From assembly GCA_049115955.1 (NCBI GenBank), contig JAGDZJ010000005.1, forward strand, positions 124,001 through 188,000: 64,000 nt of DNA, in the 5' to 3' direction. Within the stretch, counting starts at the first letter, position 1. Every line of letters starts with the position of its first letter. Below are positions 27,249 through 36,649 of this stretch, piece after piece. This DNA is from Salinispirillum sp049115955. GTDB taxonomy: Bacteria > Pseudomonadota > Gammaproteobacteria > Pseudomonadales > Natronospirillaceae. Under the pieces are notes generated by a model that did no database searches, was not told where the DNA came from, and worked only from the letters and a program-made list of their open reading frames with translations. Position numbers and translations under genes: made by a program.

Positions 27249-27453
27249 GGTGTTCAGGACGAACCAGTGGAACCCGGCAGGACGCTGTACACAGGACGTG
27301 CTTGAATTCTTCATCGTAACCCTAGGACTGAAGCCCTGCCTCGGATGGCGACATGCCAACATACGACGAGAGCCTGGACTGGCTTTGTTGGGATGGCAGT
27401 TTGTCAACGGATGACCGGCAGGAGCCGCGCGGGGACACGGGATGTCCTATTTC
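27249..27453 (+). ncRNA. CsrB/RsmZ-type CsrA-sequestering small RNA (candidate)
   Basis: No gene fits this stretch, yet it holds twelve GGA motifs in about 205 bases. At least eight sit in the loop of a short perfect or GU-containing hairpin: GTTC-AGGAC-GAAC (27252-27264), CGGC-AGGAC-GCTG (27275-27287), CAC-AGGAC-GTG (27290-27300), GCC-TCGGAT-GGC (27338-27349), AGCC-TGGACT-GGCT (27371-27384), GTCA-ACGGA-TGAC (27403-27415), CGGC-AGGA-GCCG (27416-27427) and GGACA-CGGGA-TGTCC (27433-27447). The last is followed by TATTTCT and may be the terminator. This is the defining layout of RNAs that titrate CsrA/RsmA. The 3' end overlaps the end of the opposite phosphatase gene. Confidence 0.8.
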
Positions 27454-28142
27454 TGTCTTAGAAAAGCAGCAAGTTTGGGAAGCGCGTTGACAACCATGTC
27501 AGCGCCTTCTTTTTTTGCGTGCTCGCTTTCATCACCGATCCAACAGGTGCGAAACCCCATCCCCTTACCACCCAGGATATCCGCTTTATAATTGTCGCCC
27601 ACCACCAGTATTTCTTCTGGGTGCACGGCATCCGTAATCTGATCCAACGTGTGTTGGAAAAATGCCTTAGCAGGCTTAGCCGCTCCAACTTCTTCCGAAA
27701 TACTGACGGCGTCGAAAATGCCGTCCATCTGCTGCAATTGTTTACGTTTCACATTGCTAAGGCCGTTGGTGATCAGCGCTAAGCCGAAGTGTTGTCGCCA
27801 GTTCTTCAGTATCTCAGGCACACCCGCGTACCAGTCTACGTGATCACCCAGGCAGCTTTCATAAGCTTGCGCAACGGCATCCGGATCGGCATCAACGCCT
27901 ACCTCATGCAACCAGTAACGCTGGCGTTCGCGGCGCAATTCAGCGGCGCTGATTTCTCCCGCTTCCAAACGTGGCCACAAGGGGCGATTTCCTTCAATAA
28001 AGGTCGCAAAAGCCAAGGCGGCATCCTTTACAGACAACTGCGCACACAAGTCTGCGAAGGCTTTGCGCTCGGTCAGATCGAAATCGACCAAAGTGTGGTC
28101 CATGTCGAGAAACAGCCAGCGGATATCGGATAGCCAGTTCAT
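27447..28142 (-). CDS. YjjG-like HAD nucleotidase
   Basis: 231-residue HAD-IA phosphatase resembling YjjG, which dephosphorylates non-canonical pyrimidine nucleotides. Motif I DMDHTLVDF, motif II LITNGL, motif III Lys in GAAKPAKAFF and motif IV VVGDNYKADILGG are all present, together with the helical cap (about 20-80). ATG 28142 is chosen for the AAGGAC seven bases ahead. Located 34 bases after radA in the same direction, so likely co-transcribed. Exact substrate is inferred from similarity only. Confidence 0.8.
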   Translation of the reverse strand: MNWLSDIRWLFLDMDHTLVDFDLTERKAFADLCAQLSVKDAALAFATFIEGNRPLWPRLEAGEISAAELRRERQRYWLHEVGVDADPDAVAQAYESCLGDHVDWYAGVPEILKNWRQHFGLALITNGLSNVKRKQLQQMDGIFDAVSISEEVGAAKPAKAFFQHTLDQITDAVHPEEILVVGDNYKADILGGKGMGFRTCWIGDESEHAKKEGADMVVNALPKLAAFLRQK

Positions 28143-28176
28143 AATATGTCCTTTGTTAATCGTTTGGGCAAAAGGC

Positions 28177-29547
28177 TTACCACAAGTCATCCAACGCGGT
28201 CAGCGCTTCTTGCAGGCGTTGCACGCCGATGACTTTAACGCCGTCGATGACCTTACGGGGTTGATTCGATTTCGGCACTAAGATCGTGCGAAACCCATGC
28301 TTGGCGGCTTCGGTTACGCGCTCTTGGCCGGAAGATACGGGGCGCACCTCACCCGACAGGCCAATTTCGCCGAATACGCAGAAGTCTTTGGGTAAGGCGC
28401 GGTCTTTCAGGCTCGACAGAATAGCCACCACGCTGGCGAGGTCGGCGCTGGTTTCGTTGACCTTCACGCCACCCACGACGTTCAGGTAAACGTCTTGATC
28501 GCCGGTGAAAATGCCGCCATGGCGATGCACTACGGCCAACATCATGGCGAGGCGATTCTGGTCTAAACCTAGGGTGACACGTTTAGGATAATTGGCGATG
28601 GAGTCGTCCACCAGCGCTTGCAGTTCCACCAATAATGGCCGCGTGCCTTCCCACAGTACCGTAACTACACTGCCGGGTGTAGCCTCGGCTTGGCGATTCA
28701 GAAAAATCGAGCTGGGGTTGGTGACTTCTTTGAGTCCGGTTTCCAGCATAGCGAACACGCCCAATTCGTTCACCGCGCCGAAGCGATTTTTGATTGAGCG
28801 CAGGGTACGGAAGCGGCTGTCGTGCGCGGCGTCCAGCATTACCGAGCAGTCAATCATGTGTTCCAGCACTTTCGGGCCTGCTAGCGAGCCGTCTTTGGTG
28901 ACGTGGCCGATCAGAAACAACGCGGTGTTCGAGCGTTTGGCGTATTGCGTCAACATGGCGGCGCTTTCGCGCACCTGCGACACCGAACCGGGGGCGGATT
29001 CAATATCCGGGTGATGAACGACTTGAATAGAGTCGACCACCAGAATGTCGGGTTGTCGGTCTTCCGCTTGCGCCAAGATCACCGCCACATCGGTTTCCGC
29101 CATCACATGCACGTTGTCGGTCGGCAATTGCAAGCGTTGTGCACGCATGGCGATCTGTTGCAGGCTTTCTTCGCCGGTGACGTACAACACGGAGAAGCGC
29201 TGCGCGAGGGCGCAGATCATTTGCAGCAACAGGGTCGATTTTCCCGCGCCGGGGTTGCCGCCGATCAGTACGGCCGAACCGGGGACAATGCCGCCGCCCA
29301 GTACGCGATCAAACTCACCAATACCCGTCATTAAGCGCGGCACTTCCGCCACGCCCACATCACTGAGGGTTTTTACTTCACTGAGCGCGCCAGCGTAGCC
29401 CTGGCGCCGTGCACCGGGGGTGCTTTTGGCTTCACGAAATTCCACCACAGTATTCCACGCCTTGCATTCACCGCACTGGCCTTGCCATTTGGTGTAGTTC
29501 GCGCCGCATTCGGTGCAGACGAACTGAATGTCCTTTTTCTTGGCCAT
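28177..29547 (-). CDS. radA: RadA/Sms DNA repair protein
   Basis: Hexameric ATP-dependent branch-migration helicase of recombination. 456 residues with the four domains expected: zinc finger (C11-x2-C, then CGEC), RecA-like core with Walker A GGNPGAGKST and Walker B ILVVDSIQ, the RadA-specific KNRFG motif, and a C-terminal Lon-like domain (VNVVGG-type sequence YLNVVGGVKVNET and FGEIGLSGEVRPV). ATG preceded by AAAGGAA-like site weakly. Housekeeping gene, intact. Confidence 0.97.
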   Translation of the reverse strand: MAKKKDIQFVCTECGANYTKWQGQCGECKAWNTVVEFREAKSTPGARRQGYAGALSEVKTLSDVGVAEVPRLMTGIGEFDRVLGGGIVPGSAVLIGGNPGAGKSTLLLQMICALAQRFSVLYVTGEESLQQIAMRAQRLQLPTDNVHVMAETDVAVILAQAEDRQPDILVVDSIQVVHHPDIESAPGSVSQVRESAAMLTQYAKRSNTALFLIGHVTKDGSLAGPKVLEHMIDCSVMLDAAHDSRFRTLRSIKNRFGAVNELGVFAMLETGLKEVTNPSSIFLNRQAEATPGSVVTVLWEGTRPLLVELQALVDDSIANYPKRVTLGLDQNRLAMMLAVVHRHGGIFTGDQDVYLNVVGGVKVNETSADLASVVAILSSLKDRALPKDFCVFGEIGLSGEVRPVSSGQERVTEAAKHGFRTILVPKSNQPRKVIDGVKVIGVQRLQEALTALDDLW

Positions 29548-29737
29548 AGTGTTTACATCATCTAAAGGAATTTACAAAAATGGGGAGAGTTGGCCCTCGG
29601 ATTTGAGCAACCATGAAACCAAAAAGCAAGCGATACCCCAAACATTACCCACCTCACAGGCACTGTAAGTTTTGTGAGTGTTACCCATACACGGATTCCG
29701 CTACAATGAAAACACGGCCGTAAGGATACATAAAAAG

Positions 29738-32131
29738 ATGAACAAAAAAGCCTTCAGCGAACGCGATATTTGTTCCAAGTTTATCACCCCAGCCTTACAG
29801 CAAGCCGGTTGGGATCTGCAAAGCCAAATCCGCGAAGAGCTAACTTTTACCGCAGGGCGCGTCATTGTTCGCGGCCGCATGCATACCCGCGGCGAAAAAC
29901 GCCGTGCGGATTATGTGCTGTACCACAAGAAGAACCTGCCACTGGCCGTAGTGGAAGCCAAAGACAATAAGCACAGTATTGGTTCAGGCATGCAACAGGC
30001 GCTTGCTTACAGCGAAGCGTTGGATGTGCTTTTTGTGTTTTCCAGCAACGGCGATGGTTTTTTATTTCATGACAAAACCGGTTTAAGTGGCGCTGTCGAG
30101 CGCGAGCTTACCCTAAGCGAATTTCCTTCACCGCAGCAGTTATGGCAATGGTACTGTCAGCATCACGGGTTTAAAGACAGTGCCGTACAATTAGTAGACA
30201 CGCCATATTTTGACGATGGCAGTGGTCGCAGCCCCCGTTATTACCAGATGACCGCCATCAACCGTACAGTGGAGGCCGTGGCCAAGGGCCAAGATCGCAT
30301 CCTGTTGGTGATGGCCACCGGCACTGGCAAAACCTACACCGCGTTTCAAATCATCTGGCGATTATGGAAATCACGGCAGAAGAAACGCATTTTGTTTCTC
30401 GCCGACCGCAACATCTTGGTCGATCAAACCAAAAACAACGACTTCAAACCCTTTGGTCAGGCCATGACCAAAATTACCAAGCGCACAATTAACAAATCAT
30501 ACGAAATCTATTTGTCGCTTTACCAAGCCGTCACCGGCACGGAAGAAGAGCAAAACATCTACCGTGAATTTTCACCCGACTTCTTTGATTTAATTGTGAT
30601 TGACGAATGCCACCGTGGCAGCGCACGCGAAGACTCGGCTTGGCGTGAGATTCTCGGTTATTTTAAATCGGCTACTCATATTGGCCTTACCGCCACACCA
30701 AAAGAAACCAAGGAAGTGAGCAACATTCATTACTTTGGTGAACCCATTTTTACCTACTCGTTAAAACAAGGCATTGATGACGGTTTCTTAGCCCCATATA
30801 AAGTGGTGCGCATTGATTTCGACATCGACCTTCAAGGTTGGCGGCCAAAGAAAGGCCAAAAGGATAAGTACGGTCTGGAAATTGAAGACCGCATCTACAA
30901 CCAAAAAGACATGGACCGCAATATCGTCTTTGACGAGCGCACCCAACTGGTGGCGCAAAAGGTCACTGAATACCTACAAAAAACCGGCGAATTTCAGAAA
31001 ACCATTATCTTTTGTGATGACATAGACCACGCAGAGCGAATGCGCCAAGCATTGGTGAACCTAAACCCGGTACGAGTGCGCGAAAACAGCAAATACATCA
31101 TGCGTATTACCGGCGACGACAACGAAGGCAAAGCCGAGCTGGACAACTTCATTAACCCGGAAAGCCGTTATCCAGTCATTACCACCACCAGCAAACTGAT
31201 GACCACTGGCGTGGATGCGCAAACCTGTAAATTGGTGGTGCTTGATCAGCGCATACAGTCTATGACCGAGTTTAAACAAATCATTGGCCGTGGCACTCGT
31301 ATCAATGAAGACTACGACAAGCTGTGGTTCACCATCATGGACTTTAAAAAAGCCACCGAGCTGTTTGCTGACCCCGCCTTCGATGGCGACCCCGTTATCG
31401 TTTACGCCCCGAAACCAGGTGACGATCCGGTTCCGCCGGAAACCACCCAGATTGGCGTGCAGGACGAAAATCCAGGGTATGGCGCACAACCTGAAGATAG
31501 CGCAGACGGCAGCCTTGATGAAAACGCCAGCACAGACGATCAGAAAAAGAAGAAGTTCTTCGTCAACGGCCAACCCGTGCAGATGATCGGCCAGCGCGTG
31601 CAGTTTTTAGGCCCGGACGGCAAACTCATTACTGAATCCCTCACCGATTACACCAAACACTGTGTGCAAAAGCAGTTTGCGACACTAAGCGACTTCTTCC
31701 GCCACTGGAGCAGTGCCGAACGCAAACAGGAAATTATTCAGCAACTGGCCGAGCAAGGCGTCTTTTGGGATGAACTGCGCGCAGAAGTGAAACAAAAACG
31801 CGGTAGCGAGCTGGACGCCTTCGATTTGATTGCCCATATCGTCTACGACCAGCCACCACTGACTCGGCGTGAACGCGCCAATAACGTAAAAAAGCGTAAC
31901 TACTTTACCAAATACCAAGGGCCAGCCTTACAAGTGCTGGAAAACCTGTTGGAGAAATACGCCGACACCGGCATTGAACACATAGAAGACATTAAAATCT
32001 TGCAGCTACCACCGTTTGACCAAATTGGCACCGGCCTTGAACTGGTGCGCGCCTTTGGTGGCAAAGCGGGCTACGAGCAAGCTTTGCATGAGTTGGAAGA
32101 CGCACTGTACGACGACAAAAGCATCGCTTAA
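29738..32131 (+). CDS. hsdR: HsdR, type I restriction enzyme R subunit
   Basis: ATP-driven DNA translocase and nuclease subunit of a type I restriction-modification system. 797 residues from ATG 29738 (AAGGA eleven bases ahead). The nuclease core shows the PD-(D/E)xK pattern RADYVLYHKKNLPLAVVEAK (about 67-86). The motor has Walker A ATGTGKT, DECH box VIDECHRGS, motif III GLTATP and motif VI IGRGTRIN. The acidic segment near residues 570-605 and the C-terminal helical domain match EcoAI/EcoR124-like HsdR proteins. First gene of hsdR-hsdM-hsdS-abi. Confidence 0.95.
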   Translation: MNKKAFSERDICSKFITPALQQAGWDLQSQIREELTFTAGRVIVRGRMHTRGEKRRADYVLYHKKNLPLAVVEAKDNKHSIGSGMQQALAYSEALDVLFVFSSNGDGFLFHDKTGLSGAVERELTLSEFPSPQQLWQWYCQHHGFKDSAVQLVDTPYFDDGSGRSPRYYQMTAINRTVEAVAKGQDRILLVMATGTGKTYTAFQIIWRLWKSRQKKRILFLADRNILVDQTKNNDFKPFGQAMTKITKRTINKSYEIYLSLYQAVTGTEEEQNIYREFSPDFFDLIVIDECHRGSAREDSAWREILGYFKSATHIGLTATPKETKEVSNIHYFGEPIFTYSLKQGIDDGFLAPYKVVRIDFDIDLQGWRPKKGQKDKYGLEIEDRIYNQKDMDRNIVFDERTQLVAQKVTEYLQKTGEFQKTIIFCDDIDHAERMRQALVNLNPVRVRENSKYIMRITGDDNEGKAELDNFINPESRYPVITTTSKLMTTGVDAQTCKLVVLDQRIQSMTEFKQIIGRGTRINEDYDKLWFTIMDFKKATELFADPAFDGDPVIVYAPKPGDDPVPPETTQIGVQDENPGYGAQPEDSADGSLDENASTDDQKKKKFFVNGQPVQMIGQRVQFLGPDGKLITESLTDYTKHCVQKQFATLSDFFRHWSSAERKQEIIQQLAEQGVFWDELRAEVKQKRGSELDAFDLIAHIVYDQPPLTRRERANNVKKRNYFTKYQGPALQVLENLLEKYADTGIEHIEDIKILQLPPFDQIGTGLELVRAFGGKAGYEQALHELEDALYDDKSIA

Positions 32132-32177
32132 ATCAGCACCTACGCCTACTGCAAGCCGCTAAGTTTAGAGGAATACC

Positions 32178-33653
32178 ATGTCTATCAGCAGTACCATTAA
32201 GTCCATTCAAGACATTATGCGCAAAGACGTTGGTGTCGACGGCGACGCCCAGCGTATCGGCCAGCTAGTCTGGATGCTCTTCTTAAAAATTTATGACGAT
32301 AAAGAACAGGAGTGGGAGCTGTTTGGCGATTACACCTCGCCCATCCCAGAGCCACTGCGCTGGCGCAACTGGGCAGCTGATGCCGAAGGCATTACCGGCG
32401 ATGAGCTGAAACATTTTATTGATAACGGTCTATTCCCTACGCTACAAAACCTTCAACCCAAAGGCGATGACCAGCGCGCGTTTGTCATTAAAAGCGTATT
32501 TGAAGATGCCTACAACTACATGAAATCCGGTCAGCTGCTACGGCAGATGATCAACAAAATTCAGGACGGCATCGACTTCAACAAAGCACAAGAGCGCCAC
32601 CTATTTGGCGATATGTACGAACAGATTCTGCGTGATCTGCAAAACGCCGGCAATGCCGGAGAGTTTTACACACCGCGTCCGGTAACCGAGTTTATGGTGC
32701 GCATGGTAAACCCCAAGCTGGAAGAAAAAGTGCTCGACCCGGCCTGTGGTACCGGCGGCTTTTTAACCTGCACTATCGAACATAAACGCAAGCATTACGT
32801 TAAAACCCCAAGCGACGAGCAAGTGCTGCAAAACAGCATCTTTGGCGTAGAGAAAAAGCCACTGCCGCATTTGCTCGCCACCACCAATATGATATTGCAC
32901 GGCATTGAAGTGCCGTTTCAAATTCGTCATGACAACACGCTAGCCCGGCCGCTTATCAGCTGGGGGCCAAAAGAGCGGGTCGACTGCATTATTACCAACC
33001 CACCATTTGGTGGCATGGAAGAAGACGGCATCGAAACCAACTTCCCGCAGGCGCTACGCACACGCGAAACCGCCGACTTGTTTATGACGCTGATTATCCA
33101 CCTGCTAAAAGACGGTGGCCGCGCCGCAGTGGTGCTGCCCGACGGCTTCTTATTTGGCGAGGGCATGAAATCACGCTTAAAAGAAAAGCTGCTGCAAGAG
33201 TGCAACCTGCACACCATAGTGCGCCTGCCCAATGGCGTGTTTAACCCTTACACCGGCATTAAAACCAACCTGCTGTTTTTTACCAAAGGCACACCCACCA
33301 AAGACATTTGGTTTTACGAGCACCAATACCCGGAGGGCGTAAAAAACTACAGCAAAACCCGTCCGATGCGTATTGAAGAATTCGCTGTTGAAGAAGCCTG
33401 GTGGGGCAGCGAAGCCGATGGCTTTGCTGCGCGAGAGGAAAACGAGTTTGCCTGGAAGGTATCCGCTGAGGATATTAAAGCGCGTAACTACAACCTGGAT
33501 TGTAAAAACCCGCATATTGGCGAGCAAATAAGCCATGACCCGGAAGAGTTGTTAGCCAGTTATGCCCAACAGCAGCAGGAAATACAGCAGCTGCGCGACC
33601 AGTTAAAAAGCATACTGGCCGAAGCCTTAGCGCCAACAAGCGGCAGAGGTTAA
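32178..33653 (+). CDS. hsdM: HsdM, type I N6-adenine methyltransferase
   Basis: Modification subunit of 491 residues. SAM-binding motif I DPACGTGGFL and catalytic motif IV NPPFGG are intact, preceded by the helical N-terminal domain (MSISSTIKSIQDIMRKD) and FYTPRPVTEFMV. The ATG is preceded by AGAGGAA. It forms M2S1 with HsdS to methylate host sites and, with HsdR, to restrict foreign DNA. Forty-six bases after hsdR and four bases before hsdS. Confidence 0.97.
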   Translation: MSISSTIKSIQDIMRKDVGVDGDAQRIGQLVWMLFLKIYDDKEQEWELFGDYTSPIPEPLRWRNWAADAEGITGDELKHFIDNGLFPTLQNLQPKGDDQRAFVIKSVFEDAYNYMKSGQLLRQMINKIQDGIDFNKAQERHLFGDMYEQILRDLQNAGNAGEFYTPRPVTEFMVRMVNPKLEEKVLDPACGTGGFLTCTIEHKRKHYVKTPSDEQVLQNSIFGVEKKPLPHLLATTNMILHGIEVPFQIRHDNTLARPLISWGPKERVDCIITNPPFGGMEEDGIETNFPQALRTRETADLFMTLIIHLLKDGGRAAVVLPDGFLFGEGMKSRLKEKLLQECNLHTIVRLPNGVFNPYTGIKTNLLFFTKGTPTKDIWFYEHQYPEGVKNYSKTRPMRIEEFAVEEAWWGSEADGFAAREENEFAWKVSAEDIKARNYNLDCKNPHIGEQISHDPEELLASYAQQQQEIQQLRDQLKSILAEALAPTSGRG

Positions 33654-33657
33654 TAGC

Positions 33658-35382
33658 ATGGCACTGCAAGTTGAACAGCTAATTACCGATCATCTAGATC
33701 TGTGGACACAGGCGCAAACCGCCAAAAGCACCAGCGGGCGGGGTAGCAATAACAAGATTGAGCTAACCGGCATTAAAAAACTGCGCGAGCTGATTTTAGA
33801 ACTCGCCGTACGTGGAAAGTTAGTGCCACAAGATCCCAATGATGAGCCGGCCAGTGAACTGTTAAAGCGCATTGCAGCAGAGAAAGAAGCGTTGGTAAAA
33901 GCAAAAGTAATCCGTAAGTCAAAAGAGTTACCGCCTGTTGCTACAAACGAAATCCCTTATGACATCCCAAACGGCTGGATCTTGACGAGGCTTGGTTCAA
34001 TTGGTGATTGGGGTGCAGGGGCCACGCCTAGCCGTGCGCGTTCAGAGTATTACGGCGGGGATATTCCTTGGTTCAAATCAGGTGAACTGACTGCTGATTT
34101 CATTGATTTTTCTGAAGAGAAGATTACCTCATTAGCTTTACAGGATTGTTCACTACGTTTAAACAAGATCGGCGATGTATTGATAGCAATGTACGGTGCT
34201 ACTATCGGTAAAGCATCAATCCTTAGTGTTGAGGGTACAACCAATCAAGCGGTGTGTGCGTGCACTCCTTTTTGCGGTATCACTAACGTCTACTTGCTTA
34301 TTTTATTGAAAGCTTACAAGCATCGCTTCATTAGTATGGGGGCTGGCGGTGCTCAGCCAAATATCTCCCGAGAGAAAATTATTGCTACTCCTATTTTGCT
34401 GCCACCTTTAAACGAGCAAACTAGAATAGTTGCCAAAGTCGACGAGCTAATGGCCCTTTGCGATCAACTGGAACAGCAAAGCTACCAGCAGCTTGATGCC
34501 CATAACCAACTGGTTGATGCCTTACTCGCCACCTTAACCCAAAGCCAAAACGCCGATGAGCTAGCCAGCAACTGGCAACTTTTGGCCGCACACTTTGATA
34601 CGCTATTTACCACCGAATACAGCATAGACGCGCTAAAGCAAACCATCCTGCAACTGGCAGTAATGGGCAAGCTGGTAAAACAAGATCCCAACGACGAACC
34701 CGCCAGCGAACTGCTAAAACGCATCGCCGCTGAAAAAGACGCCCTGATAAAAGCCGGTAAAATTAAAAATCAAAAACCATTACCACCCATTAGTGAAGAG
34801 GAAAAACCGTTTGAACTACCCGAGGGGTGGGAGTGGTGCCGTTTTAATGATTTTATCAGCCTAATTTCAGGGCAGCATCTGAAACCTGAAGAGTATTTGT
34901 TGCAGAGTGAGAATGGCACGGTTCCCTACATTACTGGCCCAGCCGAATTTGGAGAGCAATTTCCGACTTATGACAAATTCACTTTTGAAAAGAGGGCTGT
35001 GGCTAGTCCAGGAGATGTATTAATTACTTGCAAAGGTGCAGGGCTTGGTAAGCTCAATGTAGCTAATTGTGAAATTGCTATTAGTCGTCAATTAATGGCT
35101 GTCAGGGCAGTTTTGGTAGATTCGCAGTACATGACTCTAATGCTTAATTCCATGTATGACTATTTTCAAAGCAAAGGCGTAGGAATAGCAATACCTGGCA
35201 TTTCTCGCGAGGATATTCTTGAAAAAAACTGTGCTTTACCTCCGATCGCTGAGCAGAAAAGGATAGTTTTGAAAGTTAATGAATTAATTGAGCTTTTCGA
35301 CGGATTGTGCAAAACACTGGATAATATAAGAAGAACCCAAGCTGTTTTAGCCGAAGTACTAGTTGAGCAGGTGGTTGCCTAA
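33658..35382 (+). CDS. hsdS: HsdS, type I specificity subunit
   Basis: 574-residue DNA-recognition subunit with two target recognition domains (about 95-250 and 385-550), each ending in a helical conserved region (LLPPLNEQTRIVAKVDELMA and ALPPIAEQKRIVLKVNELIE). Before each domain is a near-identical block containing DPNDEPASELLKRIAAEK (33781-33910 and 34630-34765), an internal repeat through which domains can be exchanged. Both recognition domains are visibly more AT-rich than the flanking blocks, a usual sign of horizontal swapping. The stop overlaps the Abi gene start as TAATG. Confidence 0.95.
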   Translation: MALQVEQLITDHLDLWTQAQTAKSTSGRGSNNKIELTGIKKLRELILELAVRGKLVPQDPNDEPASELLKRIAAEKEALVKAKVIRKSKELPPVATNEIPYDIPNGWILTRLGSIGDWGAGATPSRARSEYYGGDIPWFKSGELTADFIDFSEEKITSLALQDCSLRLNKIGDVLIAMYGATIGKASILSVEGTTNQAVCACTPFCGITNVYLLILLKAYKHRFISMGAGGAQPNISREKIIATPILLPPLNEQTRIVAKVDELMALCDQLEQQSYQQLDAHNQLVDALLATLTQSQNADELASNWQLLAAHFDTLFTTEYSIDALKQTILQLAVMGKLVKQDPNDEPASELLKRIAAEKDALIKAGKIKNQKPLPPISEEEKPFELPEGWEWCRFNDFISLISGQHLKPEEYLLQSENGTVPYITGPAEFGEQFPTYDKFTFEKRAVASPGDVLITCKGAGLGKLNVANCEIAISRQLMAVRAVLVDSQYMTLMLNSMYDYFQSKGVGIAIPGISREDILEKNCALPPIAEQKRIVLKVNELIELFDGLCKTLDNIRRTQAVLAEVLVEQVVA

Positions 35383-36371
35383 TGCCCTATAGCAAACCCT
35401 GGCTAAGTTACCACGAGCAACTGGCGTTGCTAGAAAGCCGGGGTTTGCTTATTACTGATCGGGCTGCGGCGCTGGAGTATTTAGAGCGAATTGGTTATTA
35501 CCGTTTAAGTGGCTACTGGTATGCCTTTCGTGAGCGCTCTGGTGAGTTGGTGTTGCTGGATCAAGCTAAAAAGCCGAAAAACCCAAAAAGCACGACCATG
35601 GCGTTAGATCATTTTAAAGCCGGCGCTACCTTTAAAAATGCGGTAGATCTGTATGTGTTTGATAAGCGCCTGCGGCTATTAGTCATGGATGCGCTTGAAC
35701 GAATCGAAGTTGCGCTGCGTGTTGATATTTCCCATGCCTTAGGCAAGCTCGATCCCTTTGCTTACCTTAAACCAGAACTGCTGTTTGCTGATTTTTGCCA
35801 CAAGCTGGACTCCCGTACTGGTGTCACAGATCATCATAGTTGGTTATCCAAACACGCCCAGCTGATTAGTCGCTCCAAGGAAGAGTTTGTAAAACACAAT
35901 AAAGCCAAATATGGTTTGCCACTGCCAATCTGGGTAGCCTGTGAGGTATGGGATTTTGGCACCTTATCTACGTTGTTTAGTGGTATGCGCGAAAAGGAGC
36001 AGGACGCCATTTCAGCGTTATATGGGCTAAGTAATGGCCGCGTTTTTGCCAGTTGGCTTCGCAGCCTAAATTATCTGCGCAATGTTTGCGCGCATCATAG
36101 CCGCCTGTGGAACCGAAATATTATTGACCAACCCAAATTACCTGATACTGCTGAAGTGGCTTGGGTTGCCGACTTTACCAATAATAATCACGCTATTGCA
36201 CGCTGCTTTTTATTGCTAAAAATCTGCAAGCATTTGCTGCTGGTGATTAATCCATCTTCGACCTGGCCAGCTAAGATGCGGGAGCAATTACTTGATTTTC
36301 CAAACTTAGCGCATATCGGGTTGGATTTAAAAGGAATGGGCGTTACTGCTGATTGGTCGAACAAATGGTAA
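35382..36371 (+). CDS. Abi_2 (AbiD/AbiF-like) HEPN abortive infection protein
   Basis: 329 residues with the Abi_2 family signature: HEQLALLESRGLLITD, YLERIGYYRLSGYWYAFR and a C-terminal LRNVCAHHSRLWNR. The R-x4-H (RNVCAH) is the HEPN RNase motif, so an RNA-cleaving toxin is predicted. Known relatives give phage-abortive infection, and AbiF-type proteins have been reported to work with a small RNA and to be related to Cas13. One-base overlap with hsdS (TAATG) couples it to the restriction operon. A hairpin lies directly after its stop. Whether it is activated when restriction fails is speculation. Confidence 0.85.
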   Translation: MPYSKPWLSYHEQLALLESRGLLITDRAAALEYLERIGYYRLSGYWYAFRERSGELVLLDQAKKPKNPKSTTMALDHFKAGATFKNAVDLYVFDKRLRLLVMDALERIEVALRVDISHALGKLDPFAYLKPELLFADFCHKLDSRTGVTDHHSWLSKHAQLISRSKEEFVKHNKAKYGLPLPIWVACEVWDFGTLSTLFSGMREKEQDAISALYGLSNGRVFASWLRSLNYLRNVCAHHSRLWNRNIIDQPKLPDTAEVAWVADFTNNNHAIARCFLLLKICKHLLLVINPSSTWPAKMREQLLDFPNLAHIGLDLKGMGVTADWSNKW

Positions 36372-36378
36372 TAAAAAA

Positions 36379-36421
36379 CCCCTAAGCAGTGTGGTCGCCG
36401 AAGCAACTTTACCGATAGGGG
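36379..36421 (+). ncRNA. Hairpin after the Abi gene, candidate partner RNA
   Basis: CCCCTA (36379-36384) pairs with TAGGGG (36416-36421) around a 31-base loop that can itself pair (GGT with ACC, GC-CGAA-GC). It begins eight bases after the Abi stop and lacks a T-run, so it is not a standard terminator. AbiF-like genes are known to have an associated structured RNA nearby, which makes this worth flagging; identity is unproven. The remainder up to 36649 contains only a CCCCCTGAAAGGGACGGG mini-hairpin and AT-rich sequence. Confidence 0.35.
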
Positions 36422-36649
36422 CCGTGTTATCTGGAACTTTAGTAGCTCGTGAAAAAGTAGTCAATGAAAATATAGGTATTCTGTAAACCTAATACTTTAA
36501 TGGCTGGCCGCGCCCCCTGAAAGGGACGGGACCGCAACTCCTTCTACACATGGTAGATGAGCTGACTGCAGACTAGTGGACTCACCGCCATTCATCAAGT
36601 CTGCTTTAACATAACAGATACTATTTTTCATTTATCTTGTTATATCGAA

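Noticed and set aside
27301..27446. Possible small peptide gene in the GGA-rich region
   Set aside because: No ATG with a suitable ribosome site and frame; the repeated GGA hairpins explain the sequence better as RNA.
36500..36560. CCCCCTGAAAGGGACGGG region as an attachment site or terminator
   Set aside because: Short imperfect pairing without T-run, integrase or direct repeats nearby; not enough support.
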